Notes: generated by a model from the letters alone, not told the origin. A stretch of DNA of 10,476 bases from Clostridiales bacterium (GCA_009778415.1 WRJV01000270.1:1-10476), one strand, 5' to 3'; shown: positions 1-7,205, numbered from the stretch's first letter. Program-made: numbers and translations.

Positions 1-1
1 C

Positions 2-115
2 CTCTTGCTGTTGCTGATGATATTGGATAGAGTCCATTTGAGCCTTTTCTTTTTGATATTATTAGGTATTTTCGCAAATCCAATGTATCGGAGAGCAAAA
101 GGCTTTTCACCTTAA
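2..115 (+). CDS. C-terminal end of a hydrophobic, probably membrane, protein (5' end outside window)
   Basis: An open frame enters from the left edge and gives 37 residues before a TAA at 113-115. The peptide starts with a run of five leucines and continues with a second strongly hydrophobic stretch (LSLFFLILLGIFANP), ending in a short basic tail (MYRRAKGFSP). This looks like the last one or two membrane segments of an integral membrane protein with a cytoplasmic basic tail. In this locus a polymerase (Wzy) or other polysaccharide membrane protein would fit, but the family cannot be named from 37 residues. The competing frame from base 1 stops after nine codons at 28-30, and the third frame stops sooner. 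The reading is plausible rather than proven. Confidence 0.4.
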   Translation, partial: LLLLLMILDRVHLSLFFLILLGIFANPMYRRAKGFSP

Positions 116-261
116 AAGAACAATTATTTCAATATATTGACCAATTCACTAAGACCAAAATCCTCAACACAGCAACTTGAGTATAGATCAAATCCACACA
201 AAACGACGAAGAGCCCAAATGAACTGCTCTGGCCAAAGGCGTCACGGATTCAGGATGTATT

Positions 262-267
262 GAAGGG
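262..267 (+). promoter_or_regulatory. Ribosome binding site of the first GT4 gene
   Basis: GAAGGG lies six bases before the ATG at 274 and supports that start. The rest of the gap 116-261 is AT-rich with no convincing promoter, terminator or small gene. Confidence 0.6.
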
Positions 268-273
268 TTTATT

Positions 274-1461
274 ATGAATATAGGTATCGATGCCAGGTTT
301 ATTTTAAGACCAATGAGAGGAATGCCGTTATATGTAATGCGATTGTGTCAATTACTTCCATCTGTTACAGAAAAGCATAATTTTTTTTATTTTATCAACG
401 AATCATTCGAGCACAACAGTCCACGGCAAGAATATTTATCACGAATATCAGAATTATCCAAGTTCAAAAATGTCAACATAATCAATTGCAATGATGATGC
501 CGAAATACTTTGGGAACAATTTCACTTGCCACGCATATTAAAACACTACAAAATAAATCTTTTACATATGCCTGGGAGCAGGTTCAGCTTTACGACAACA
601 ATACCTATAGTAGTAACGCTTCATGATCTTAATGAAAAATCACGTTTAAATTTTAAGTCCATAAAATCCTCTTGTTCTTCATTGAAACCGAGACAGGCTC
701 AATATTTTTTAAGAAATCAAATATATGTATGGATGCAATATAAATTTGGCTTCAAACGGGCACAAAAAATAATAACAGTATCAAACTATTCTGCTTCGGA
801 TATAGTAAAAGAACTTAATATTGATACGAATAAAGTTGTCGCTATCCACCATGGTTCTGAAACAGCGTTCAGCAACAAGCCTCCTATCCATTTTTCAAAG
901 AGAAGACATGTATTGGTACTTGGAGGTGAAGCCTATCATAAAAATCTTGCTGGAGCAATAAAATCATGGTCATTGATTCCAAAAAATTTAAAAGAACGTT
1001 TCCCGCTTAAAATTGTCGGGCTTTCAAAAAAAACAAATCCAGAGATCCTTGAGATGATATCAGATGATGAGGTTAAACAATATATAAAAATATCAGGATG
1101 GATAACTGAAGACGAATTAGTAAAATATTTTCAGACCGCTGCTGTTTTTTTGTATTTATCGTATTTCGAAGGATTTGGATTTCCTCTTTTACATGCTATG
1201 GAGTCAGGTACTCCAATAGTGTCGTCAAATGTTACATCAATACCTGAAGTTTTGAATGGTGTAGGGTTACAATGCGGACCAGATGATCATGCGCAAATTG
1301 CTCGAAATATAACCCAGTTGCTGACAAATGAAGAGTTGTGGGAAAAACAAGTTGCATCTGGACAAGAGCGTGTTGCAAAATTTTCATGGCAGCGTTCTGT
1401 TTTAGAACATCTCGATGTTTATGAAAGTATTTTTAATGATCAGCAGTTAAGGAAACGCTGA
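274..1461 (+). CDS. Glycosyltransferase family 4 (GT-B fold), polysaccharide assembly
   Basis: This 395-residue protein is a typical full-length GT4 (Glycos_transf_1) enzyme, which would transfer a sugar from a nucleotide-sugar donor to a growing lipid-linked glycan at the cytoplasmic face of the inner membrane. The N-terminal Rossmann half opens with GIDARF (residues 4-9) and contains VTLHDLN (114-120) and ITVSNYSASDI (167-177). The donor-binding half starts near LGGEAYHKN (216-224), the equivalent of the usual G-G-x-x-x-R-KN segment, and continues through ISGWITEDEL (273-282). The nucleotide-sugar motif is SYFEGFGFPLLHAMESGTP: the first glutamate is E299, but the second position of EX7E is H307. 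The donor and linkage cannot be predicted. The start at 274 is backed by GAAGGG. The gene is strongly AT-rich compared with the GT2 gene that follows, which suggests a separate origin. Confidence 0.9.
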   Translation: MNIGIDARFILRPMRGMPLYVMRLCQLLPSVTEKHNFFYFINESFEHNSPRQEYLSRISELSKFKNVNIINCNDDAEILWEQFHLPRILKHYKINLLHMPGSRFSFTTTIPIVVTLHDLNEKSRLNFKSIKSSCSSLKPRQAQYFLRNQIYVWMQYKFGFKRAQKIITVSNYSASDIVKELNIDTNKVVAIHHGSETAFSNKPPIHFSKRRHVLVLGGEAYHKNLAGAIKSWSLIPKNLKERFPLKIVGLSKKTNPEILEMISDDEVKQYIKISGWITEDELVKYFQTAAVFLYLSYFEGFGFPLLHAMESGTPIVSSNVTSIPEVLNGVGLQCGPDDHAQIARNITQLLTNEELWEKQVASGQERVAKFSWQRSVLEHLDVYESIFNDQQLRKR

Positions 1462-1544
1462 TTCCTTCAAAACCAGTGCTCACCTTGGCATTCAGCAATG
1501 ATTACGCCAAGTTAGGATTATTCTCTGCAGAAGGGATAGAATAA
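1458..1544 (+). pseudogene. Possible 3' remnant of a displaced gene
   Basis: A frame one base off from the GT4 gene stays open from just after a TGA at 1437-1439 to a TAA at 1542-1544. That TAA directly abuts the ATG of the GT2 gene, in the same frame. The last part reads LAFSNDYAKLGLFSAEGIE, which has a protein-like composition, and its final codons contain the GT2 ribosome binding site. This is the arrangement expected of a real upstream gene's end in a tight operon. There is no ATG in the frame; the only candidate starts are CTG at 1458 and GTG at 1476. It may be the tail of a gene whose body was replaced by the AT-rich GT4 gene. It is short and could be chance. Confidence 0.25.
1529..1535 (+). 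promoter_or_regulatory. Ribosome binding site of the GT2 gene
   Basis: AGAAGGG sits nine bases before the ATG at 1545 and supports that start. Confidence 0.6.
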
Positions 1545-2426
1545 ATGACGAATGCGCCCATTGTATCAGTAATCATTCCGACATTCAACGCCGCCTCTTA
1601 CGTGGCAAACGCTGTGGATTCGGCACTTGCCTCGCGCGAGGTGAACGTTGAAGTAATCGTAGTAGACGACGGTTCCACTGACGACACCTGGCTGCTTTTG
1701 GATGACTTTGACAAGCAGGTGCGCAGGATGCGGCAGAATCATGGCGGTCCCTATAGGGCACGAAATCTAGCTGCACGCGAGGCAAAAGGAGAGTGGTTGG
1801 CGTTTCTTGATGCGGATGACGAGTGGCTTCCGGATAAACTGATGAAACAGCTTGCTCGCGCTGATGACAGCACCAATCTCATCTACACCGACTGCATGAA
1901 TTTTGGGGATATTGACCGCCTCACGGAACTACAGTCGGATAGCGTCAAGCTCTTTGAAGGTGACATCTTCGAACCGCTGCTATTAGGTAACTTCATCCCT
2001 CTTTCGAGCGTACTTATTCGCAAGTCTGTTTTCGAAGAATTAGGTGGATTTAGTGTTGAGCGCATAGGCATAGGGGACTGGGATTTTTGGCTGCGCTACG
2101 CTGCCAGCGGCGGCTTGGTTGGGCTGTGTCGGGAACCCTTAACCCGCTATCGGTGCCACAGTGGACAGATCAGCAGAGATCTGGATCAGCGCGCCGCTGA
2201 CCGCGAAGCGGTATTGCGGCGCGCGCTGCTGCTGCCCAAGGGACAGCAGGTTTCGCGGCACATAGCACGACAGGCCTTTGCTAACGTTTGGGCAATCGGC
2301 GCCTGGCGGGCCGCTGCGGAAAACCGCTCCAAAGCGATCCGCTGGTACCTTCGGGCGGCATTCTACTGGCCTTGGAAGTTGCAATTGTACAAGGAAATTA
2401 TAAAGTGCTGTATTGGTCGTGTATGA
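1545..2426 (+). CDS. Glycosyltransferase family 2 (GT-A fold)
   Basis: This 293-residue protein is an inverting GT2 enzyme of the usual bacterial polysaccharide type. It begins with VSVIIPTFNAASYV (7-20), followed by the nucleotide-binding VVDDGSTDDT (39-48), the conserved NHGGPYRARNLA segment (65-76) and the metal-binding DXD motif as FLDADDEWLP (87-96). The acceptor/catalytic-base region is GIGDWDFWLRYA (175-186), and YRCHSGQIS (202-210) is the conserved motif that closes the domain. The C-terminal 80 residues are basic and aromatic, without clear membrane spans, and may lie on the membrane. It would add one sugar to the lipid-linked repeat unit; donor and acceptor are unknown. Its base composition is clearly higher in GC than the genes on either side, and the IS200 remnant begins about 30 bases after its stop. 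Confidence 0.9.
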   Translation: MTNAPIVSVIIPTFNAASYVANAVDSALASREVNVEVIVVDDGSTDDTWLLLDDFDKQVRRMRQNHGGPYRARNLAAREAKGEWLAFLDADDEWLPDKLMKQLARADDSTNLIYTDCMNFGDIDRLTELQSDSVKLFEGDIFEPLLLGNFIPLSSVLIRKSVFEELGGFSVERIGIGDWDFWLRYAASGGLVGLCREPLTRYRCHSGQISRDLDQRAADREAVLRRALLLPKGQQVSRHIARQAFANVWAIGAWRAAAENRSKAIRWYLRAAFYWPWKLQLYKEIIKCCIGRV

Positions 2427-2458
2427 TCTTTTATTCGTCCGCAGAGAGGGTTAAAACC

Positions 2459-2475
2459 CCCGCCTTTCAGGCGGG
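2459..2475 (+). repeat. Left-end hairpin of the IS200-type element
   Basis: CCCGCC and GGCGGG form a six-pair stem around the loop TTTCA, 36 bases before the transposase ATG. A short perfect palindrome, CTGCTAGCAG, follows between hairpin and gene. The position fits the left end of an IS200-family element. A weak attenuator for the GT2 transcript is an alternative reading, but no U-tract follows. Confidence 0.6.
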
Positions 2476-2510
2476 TAGCATTCTGCTAGCAGCTGACTTA
2501 TACTGGCGTC

Positions 2511-2935
2511 ATGGAATATCGCCAAGGTAGCCACACGAAATACAGGATTGAATATCATTTTGTTTAGGTAAGGAAATACCGTACCAATTACTGGTTGGCG
2601 ATCTGGCCCTTCGGGTTCGTGAACTTGTCCGTCAAATCTGTGAACGGTACGAGATTCAGATTCTGCGAGGGGTAGCGAGCAAGGACCATATCTATATTTT
2701 GGTGTCATCGCCTCCAGATGTCTCCCCCTCAACCATCATGAGATGGGTGAAAGGGAGGACGTCCCGGAAGATATTTGAAGAATTTCCCCATGTGAAAAAA
2801 CGCTACTGGGGCCAGCATTTTTGGGCACGAGGCTATTTTTGCGTGACGGCTGGCGAAATGACGCAAGAGATGATCGCCGACTACCTTTCGCATCACTTTG
2901 AGCCGAGTCCTCAGGATGGATTCGATGTTGAATAA
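2511..2935 (+). pseudogene. tnpA: IS200-family Y1 (HUH) transposase, inactivated
   Basis: Reading from ATG 2511 gives MEYRQGSHTKYRIEYHFV, then an in-frame TAG (2565-2567) where the family usually has tryptophan. The frame resumes as VRKYR and then needs one extra base near 2582 to continue as YQLLVGDLALRVREL and on to the TAA at 2933-2935. Repaired, the protein would be about 141 residues, normal for IS200 transposases. Conserved blocks include RGVASKDHIYILVSSPPD, KGRTSRKIFEEFPHVKKRYW, GQHFWARGYFCVTAGEMT and the helix with the likely catalytic tyrosine in IADYLSHHFEP. The metal-binding H-U-H motif is HIY (2687-2695), so its second histidine is also lost. There are therefore three separate lesions and the gene is a pseudogene. 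The 3' part is otherwise well kept, so decay is probably fairly recent. Confidence 0.88.
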
Positions 2936-2957
2936 ACCGGCTGCGCAGCCTGCCGGT
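2936..2957 (+). repeat. Hairpin directly after the transposase stop
   Basis: ACCGGC and GCCGGT pair around a ten-base loop, beginning one base after the transposase TAA; a palindromic GGCTGCGCAGCC lies within the same stretch. It belongs to the right-end region of the IS200-type element. No run of T follows, so it is not a standard terminator. Confidence 0.5.
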
Positions 2958-2963
2958 ATAGCT

Positions 2964-2976
2964 GGACTTTCAGTCC
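2964..2976 (+). repeat. Small hairpin in the IS200 right-end region
   Basis: GGACT and AGTCC pair around the loop TTC. The CTTTCAG core resembles that of the left-end hairpin (CTTTCAGG). Confidence 0.4.
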
Positions 2977-2988
2977 GCTCTTCCAAAC

Positions 2989-3009
2989 CCACCGACTTCA
3001 AGTCGGTGG
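2989..3009 (+). repeat. Right-end hairpin of the IS200-type element
   Basis: CCACCGACT and AGTCGGTGG form a perfect nine-pair stem with a TCA loop. It is followed by TTGTTTAGTTTTCTTT, so it could also act as a rho-independent terminator on the + strand. Its place 54 bases after the transposase stop and the hairpin-type ends known for this family favour the IS right end; both roles are possible. Confidence 0.6.
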
Positions 3010-3105
3010 TTGTTTAGTTTTCTTTGTTCGTCTAATTGAAATTTTAACACTGAACCAGAGAATTACCCAATGGTTCTGAATGCCAGGAGAACAAACCAGG
3101 TATCT

Positions 3106-3110
3106 GGAGA
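3106..3110 (+). promoter_or_regulatory. Ribosome binding site deciding the pyruvyl transferase start
   Basis: GGAGA lies eight bases before the ATG at 3119. The earlier in-frame ATG at 3080 has only a poor upstream context (CAATGGTTCTGA), so 3119 is preferred. Confidence 0.5.
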
Positions 3111-3118
3111 TTAAAATT

Positions 3119-4162
3119 ATGTTAATGGGAATCGGTTGGCGAATACGGCGATTTCTAAATTCTTATAGATACTTATACAGGTTACCATTCCATGAAATAA
3201 CAAGACAGGTATCGAATACGTTCAGGAAAAATGATTTTGCCTATATATATGCAGAACCACTAAATGCTGGTGACTTCGCATCGTACAAAGGTATTCGCTT
3301 TTTAAGTGGGCTGTCTGGCGCTGAATACTATGGCAGTAAAGATTTTTTAAAAGCTACGATAAACAAACTGCACCACTCTTGTGATAAGCATGCCAGATAT
3401 AAAGCTCTTTTCATAGGTGGGGGTGGCTTATTTCACGATGCCTTCAACTCATTGTGGGACATGTTAATTGATGTAAATATTCCATTAGTAGTGTTTGGTG
3501 TTGGAATAAATAATTATCAATGTTTAAGAAAACCATCCTCACAAGACCTCATACGCCGTATTTATGAGCGATCGATATATTTCAGAGTCAGAGATAACGC
3601 AACGGCTAACTATGTTGAAAATGCCACGGGATTCAGACCAAGTGTAGGTATATGTCCTGCTGTAAATTATCTTCACAATTTAAAATCAGTATCCCAGCAC
3701 AACTTTTCTCGAAAGGCTACTCATTTATTGCATGTTTATCATGAAGCAGACATATTGAATTCGTCAGTGTCATTTACTGAATTAAGGGAAAGGATCATGC
3801 ATATTTCACGCATGATGAATTTGTGTTATGATGAGACAAATCACATCAATGGATTGTCACAAAATTTAATCAATAGATACAACAGGGCTGCACTCGTCGT
3901 ATCTAGCAGACTTCATGGATGCATTTTTGCATTAGCGCTATCAATTCCTTTTATTGCGCTATCAATTGATGAAAAAATATCATATTTCATTGAAACCCAT
4001 CTGCCCGATGCGATTCACTTAAAAGAAGAAGATATACTGGGCAATATTTCATACAATTTGTTTTTTATGGCAATGAAATATAAATACAACAATTCAATTA
4101 TAAATAAAATGATTAATGAAAATGTTCACGAAATGAAACATATAATAAAATTATTACAATAA
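3119..4162 (+). CDS. Polysaccharide pyruvyl transferase family protein
   Basis: From the preferred ATG this is a 347-residue soluble protein; an alternative ATG at 3080 would add 13 residues. It matches the PS_pyruv_trans fold (CsaB/WcaK/PssM type): NAGDFASYKGI (residues 49-59) at the start of the domain, then LFIGGGGLFHDAF (97-109), VVFGVGINNY (124-133), FRVRDNATANYV (155-166), and near the C-terminus the highly typical VVSSRLHGCIFALALSIP (260-277). Family members move pyruvate from phosphoenolpyruvate to a sugar as a ketal, which gives the polymer negative charge. Some members instead have other transfer activities, so the reaction here is a family-based inference. The gene is AT-rich like the flippase that follows and lies just downstream of the IS200 remnant. 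The 242 bases to the flippase are very AT-rich with no gene. Confidence 0.85.
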   Translation: MLMGIGWRIRRFLNSYRYLYRLPFHEITRQVSNTFRKNDFAYIYAEPLNAGDFASYKGIRFLSGLSGAEYYGSKDFLKATINKLHHSCDKHARYKALFIGGGGLFHDAFNSLWDMLIDVNIPLVVFGVGINNYQCLRKPSSQDLIRRIYERSIYFRVRDNATANYVENATGFRPSVGICPAVNYLHNLKSVSQHNFSRKATHLLHVYHEADILNSSVSFTELRERIMHISRMMNLCYDETNHINGLSQNLINRYNRAALVVSSRLHGCIFALALSIPFIALSIDEKISYFIETHLPDAIHLKEEDILGNISYNLFFMAMKYKYNNSIINKMINENVHEMKHIIKLLQ

Positions 4163-4233
4163 ACAAAAAGAAATAATATTACTCTTATATAAAATTTATG
4201 CATCCATAATAAAAAATATAATATTTTACTTCT

Positions 4234-4262
4234 TTGTCAGTTCAATATAACAAAGATATGCA
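4234..4262 (+). promoter_or_regulatory. Weak candidate promoter upstream of the flippase
   Basis: TTGTCA (4234-4239) is one base from the sigma-70 -35 consensus and is followed after 17 bases by TATGCA (4257-4262), which matches only half of the -10 consensus. In such AT-rich DNA chance matches are frequent, and the flippase ATG is more than 140 bases away. Confidence 0.15.
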
Positions 4263-4404
4263 ACCAATACTATCCATAAAATTATGAGATATTTTTAATC
4301 GTCCAGCTTATTGCTGCTTGTTTGAGCGCATTTTGCAATCATATCTATGGATAAAACTGACACAATGAAATCTTTCCTTTATATGTTACCGAAACGGCTA
4401 TATT

Positions 4405-5919
4405 ATGTCCTTTGATGCTGCTGTTTTGGCACGTGGTGGAACAGCCAGAGTGCTATCCATGTTTATACAGATAGCTATTGCTTTTTTGTTAACGCCACTA
4501 ATTGCTAGAAATCTTGGACTTCACTATTATGGACTTTGGTCGATTGTTGGAGACACATTAAGCTATTACGCATTGCTCGATTTAGGATTATCATCCGCTG
4601 TTACTCGTTATGTTGCGCACTCTCGAGGTCGTGGTGATTTGAATGAGGCATCGATATTTGCAAGCTCCTCCTTATTAGTATTTATTATTATATCTATAAC
4701 CGTATGTATCGTCGCATTGCTAACGACCCTGTTCATGTTGTATTTCGGATTTCTTGACAATGACGGAAATGTATTTGCATTAACGCTTTTAATAATGGCA
4801 CTGGGGCTAGCATTCGCTTTCCCGGTAAGAACGCATATAGGCACATTAAATGCTTGGCTTCGTTTCGATCTTACTGCATTGTCCGGTATAATCAGAGCAT
4901 TAATATTGGCCCTTTTAACCTATGTTGTTATTTTTAATAATATGGGGTTAATTGGCCTGGCACTTGCAACACTTGCCGCACAATTATTTGAATGTATATT
5001 GGTGTTAGTATTTTATAGAAAAAATATTAAAAATATGAGTATTTCAATTAAATTTGCTCGCAAGAAAAATGCTTTTTCTCTTTTTTCATATAGCTGGAAA
5101 TCATTAGCTATTCAGGTAGCAGAGCTGTTAAGATATCGGACAAGCTCTTTCATATTATTAGCATATCTTGACCCTACTGCTGTTGCTATCTATTCTATAG
5201 GTTTTCGTTTAATAGAATATGCAAACCAAATGGTCGTTAGCGCTATCGGAGTGTTTGTTCCTGTATTCTCCGTTATTGATGGTCAAAGTGATAAAGAATC
5301 ACTAATATTTTACTTGCAAAAAGTATTGAGATACAGCGTTATTATATCTATATATGTAATGGGGAGCGTTTATATTCTTGGCAAACCTTTCATTGTGGCA
5401 TGGATGGGCGATGAATATATTACAAGCTTTACTGTTACAGCTATACTCGTTTTGCCAATGACATTTGCACTGATTCAAAACCCTTCCATCTCTGCGCTTT
5501 ACGGCACGAATAAGCATCAACACTATTTGTTAATTAATATATTTGAAGGGATTATGAATTTAGCACTAAGCGTTTATCTTACCAGTAAATATGGACTTAT
5601 TGGAATGCCTTTTGGTGTTGCGTTCCCAATGTTTATTTCCAAGGTAATTGTTCAACCGATTTTTGTATGCCGTGCTTTAGAAACACGCGTGTTTACCGTG
5701 TTTAATAGGCATTATTGGATAAATATTTTAAAGTCTTCGATTCCATTTTTAATTTTTATTCTATTTTTCAAAAATTCATTGCATTCAACCTATATCAGCA
5801 TATTCCAGCATGGAATAATTCTGACCGCATTCTATTGTGTTTATGCGTGGTTTTTTTTGTTTACGAAAGACGATCGTAAAACTATTAAAAATTTGCTGAT
5901 TTTTACAAAATCTTCTTAA
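4405..5919 (+). CDS. Wzx-type polysaccharide flippase (MATE/MOP superfamily)
   Basis: This 504-residue, very hydrophobic protein has the length and spacing of 12-14 membrane helices seen in Wzx/RfbX flippases, which move undecaprenyl-diphosphate-linked repeat units from the cytoplasmic to the periplasmic face of the inner membrane. The first helix region (14-35) leads into ARNLGLHYYGLWSIVGDTLSYYALLDLGLSSAVTR (34-68), read in pieces as the characteristic ARxLGxxxYGLW and LDLGLxSAxTR segments. Later helices lie roughly at 87-117, 124-140, 160-205, 245-290, 310-335, 343-358, 375-420 and 440-486. It ends in a lysine-rich tail. No good ribosome binding site precedes the ATG, so the exact start is less certain. 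The gene is AT-rich and runs tail to tail into the minus-strand glycosyltransferase. Confidence 0.9.
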   Translation: MSFDAAVLARGGTARVLSMFIQIAIAFLLTPLIARNLGLHYYGLWSIVGDTLSYYALLDLGLSSAVTRYVAHSRGRGDLNEASIFASSSLLVFIIISITVCIVALLTTLFMLYFGFLDNDGNVFALTLLIMALGLAFAFPVRTHIGTLNAWLRFDLTALSGIIRALILALLTYVVIFNNMGLIGLALATLAAQLFECILVLVFYRKNIKNMSISIKFARKKNAFSLFSYSWKSLAIQVAELLRYRTSSFILLAYLDPTAVAIYSIGFRLIEYANQMVVSAIGVFVPVFSVIDGQSDKESLIFYLQKVLRYSVIISIYVMGSVYILGKPFIVAWMGDEYITSFTVTAILVLPMTFALIQNPSISALYGTNKHQHYLLINIFEGIMNLALSVYLTSKYGLIGMPFGVAFPMFISKVIVQPIFVCRALETRVFTVFNRHYWINILKSSIPFLIFILFFKNSLHSTYISIFQHGIILTAFYCVYAWFFLFTKDDRKTIKNLLIFTKSS

Positions 5920-5925
5920 TCTTTT

Positions 5926-7119
5926 TCAACAACCTGATTTCACGATCCGGCCGAGCAATGTGTCCAGTGCGCGAAGTTTTATATCCCACCCACAGTTCCG
6001 ACGGATAAATTCCACGGCATCGACGGCTCGCTTTTCTCTGACTGCATCGTTTTCTATCAGATCCAGCAGGGTATGGGCAAAGGCTTCCACACTCCGCTCC
6101 GCTGTAAAAACGAGCGCTTCCGCACCATCTGGCAATCCTTTAGCTACATCCGGCGTGGTCAAGACGGGAACACCAGCGGCCATGGCTTCAAGGATTTTAT
6201 TCTGCACGCCTCGCGCGGTTCCGAGCGGAGCTATGGATACAGTCGCGACGGCAAGATACGGACGAACGTCAGGCACGTATCCGGTCACTTCGATTCCCGG
6301 AATCGACGCCAGCCCAAGGACGCTTTTTGCTGGCCTGGCGCCGACGATGGTAAAGCGCGCATCTGGATAGACTTCGCGGATTGCACTCCAGACATGTCTC
6401 GAAAAAAAAACCACGGCCTCGGCATTGGGCGGGTAATCCATAACCCCAACAAACACAATGTTTATACCGTCGATCTTTCGGGAAAGCGTGGAAAAATAAT
6501 TTGCGTCAACGCCGTTTTCAAGAATATCAACTATAATCCCTGGAATGTATTGACGAAAGAGTTCGGCCTCATTCCTAGATACAACGCAAGACGCATCGAA
6601 CGTAGCGGCTATTTTCCGCTCATAGGCGAGTAGGGTCCGGCTCTCGCGCCGATAAATCCAGCGCATCGGCCAATAGGATGTCCGGGCAAGGCTCTCCCAC
6701 TTTAAAGAATCCACGTCGCAAAAGTGCATGATTTGAGGAACTCCCCGGCGATTTTCCACATACTGGGCCATGGAGCTTGAAAAAACGATAACAGCGTCAA
6801 ACCGGCTTTCTGTCAGTTCCACATCGACCAAGCTTTGCAAGGCTGAATTTCTGAAGTATCCAAGGGACAGAGGTCGGCCCCGCAGAAACGCCAATAGCGT
6901 TCCACTGAGTTGGCGCCATCGGGGATGATCCGGCGCAAGCACTTTTACCCCTGATTCTTCCTCAAGCATTTCCGCGTTCTTGCGCGTTCCGGTATGCGCC
7001 AACGATCCGACGACGACTTCATGCGTTTTGCGGAGGCGCTGAATCTGGTGATACACCGGGATACGATCGCCGCGATCGGGCGGAAAAGGAATTCGCTGAC
7101 AAAGGTAGAGTATCTTCAT
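5926..7119 (-). CDS. TIGR03087-type glycosyltransferase, XrtA/PEP-CTERM exopolysaccharide-associated
   Basis: This 397-residue GT-B enzyme has the hallmarks of the TIGR03087 family, which is linked to exosortase A exopolysaccharide loci. The N-terminus is MKILYLCQRIPFPPDRGDRI (1-20). HFCDVDSLKW (132-141) is the family's DVDSxKW segment, followed by SRNEAELF (181-188), FVGVMDYPPNAEAV (223-236) and SIAPLGTARGVQNKILEAM (295-313). In this family the usual first glutamate of EX7E is replaced by the RGVQNK context, so its absence is normal and not damage. The likely role is transfer of one sugar to a lipid-linked oligosaccharide at the cytoplasmic membrane; donor unknown. It is the last gene of the minus-strand block, 108 bases after the acyltransferase, and is GC-rich. 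No clear ribosome binding site precedes its ATG. Confidence 0.88.
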   Translation of the reverse strand: MKILYLCQRIPFPPDRGDRIPVYHQIQRLRKTHEVVVGSLAHTGTRKNAEMLEEESGVKVLAPDHPRWRQLSGTLLAFLRGRPLSLGYFRNSALQSLVDVELTESRFDAVIVFSSSMAQYVENRRGVPQIMHFCDVDSLKWESLARTSYWPMRWIYRRESRTLLAYERKIAATFDASCVVSRNEAELFRQYIPGIIVDILENGVDANYFSTLSRKIDGINIVFVGVMDYPPNAEAVVFFSRHVWSAIREVYPDARFTIVGARPAKSVLGLASIPGIEVTGYVPDVRPYLAVATVSIAPLGTARGVQNKILEAMAAGVPVLTTPDVAKGLPDGAEALVFTAERSVEAFAHTLLDLIENDAVREKRAVDAVEFIRRNCGWDIKLRALDTLLGRIVKSGC

Positions 7120-7205
7120 GGACTGATGCTTGCGTTGGATTGGAACTTCCGAACTGTCGCGAAGCGTGGCTTTTTTCGCCGTGGCGGTTTCGTGTTTGCT
7201 TCCGC

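Larger units (their letters stand above)
2459..3009 (+). mobile_element. Decayed IS200-type insertion sequence
   Basis: The stretch holds a damaged IS200/IS605-family Y1 transposase gene with a hairpin on the left (2459-2475) and three hairpins on the right (2936-2957, 2964-2976, 2989-3009). Terminal hairpins in place of inverted repeats are how this family's ends are recognised, and no tnpB-like accessory gene is present, as in IS200-type elements. The limits given are the outermost hairpins; the real cleavage sites probably lie a few to some tens of bases beyond and cannot be fixed without an intact copy. It separates the GT2 gene from the pyruvyl transferase gene. It could no longer transpose with its own enzyme. 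Confidence 0.75.

Noticed and set aside
1498..1511. ATGATTACGCCAAG is identical to part of the cloning-vector lacZ-alpha start region
   Set aside because: The match is only about 14 bases and the flanks (CAGCA before, TTAGG after) do not continue as vector. The bases also fit into the open frame that ends at 1544, so chance is more likely than contamination.
3935..3967. Direct repeat of GCGCTATCAATT within the pyruvyl transferase gene
   Set aside because: The copies are 21 bases apart in frame and both encode ALSI within the conserved hydrophobic segment of the domain; this looks like coding chance rather than a functional repeat.
4203..4230. A/T inverted repeat (AAAATA-TAA-TATTTT) after the pyruvyl transferase gene as a terminator
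   Set aside because: The stem has no G-C pairs, so it would be too weak for rho-independent termination; such repeats are expected in very AT-rich spacer DNA.
5960..6633. Long plus-strand open frames opposite the TIGR03087-type gene
   Set aside because: They are antisense to a gene with strong family motifs, are rich in Ser/Arg and Gly/Lys, and show no recognisable domain. GC-rich DNA commonly gives such shadow frames.
7170..7190. Run of six T after a GC-rich stretch as a plus-strand terminator
   Set aside because: No plus-strand gene ends there, and only a three-pair stem (CGC/GCG) precedes the T run.
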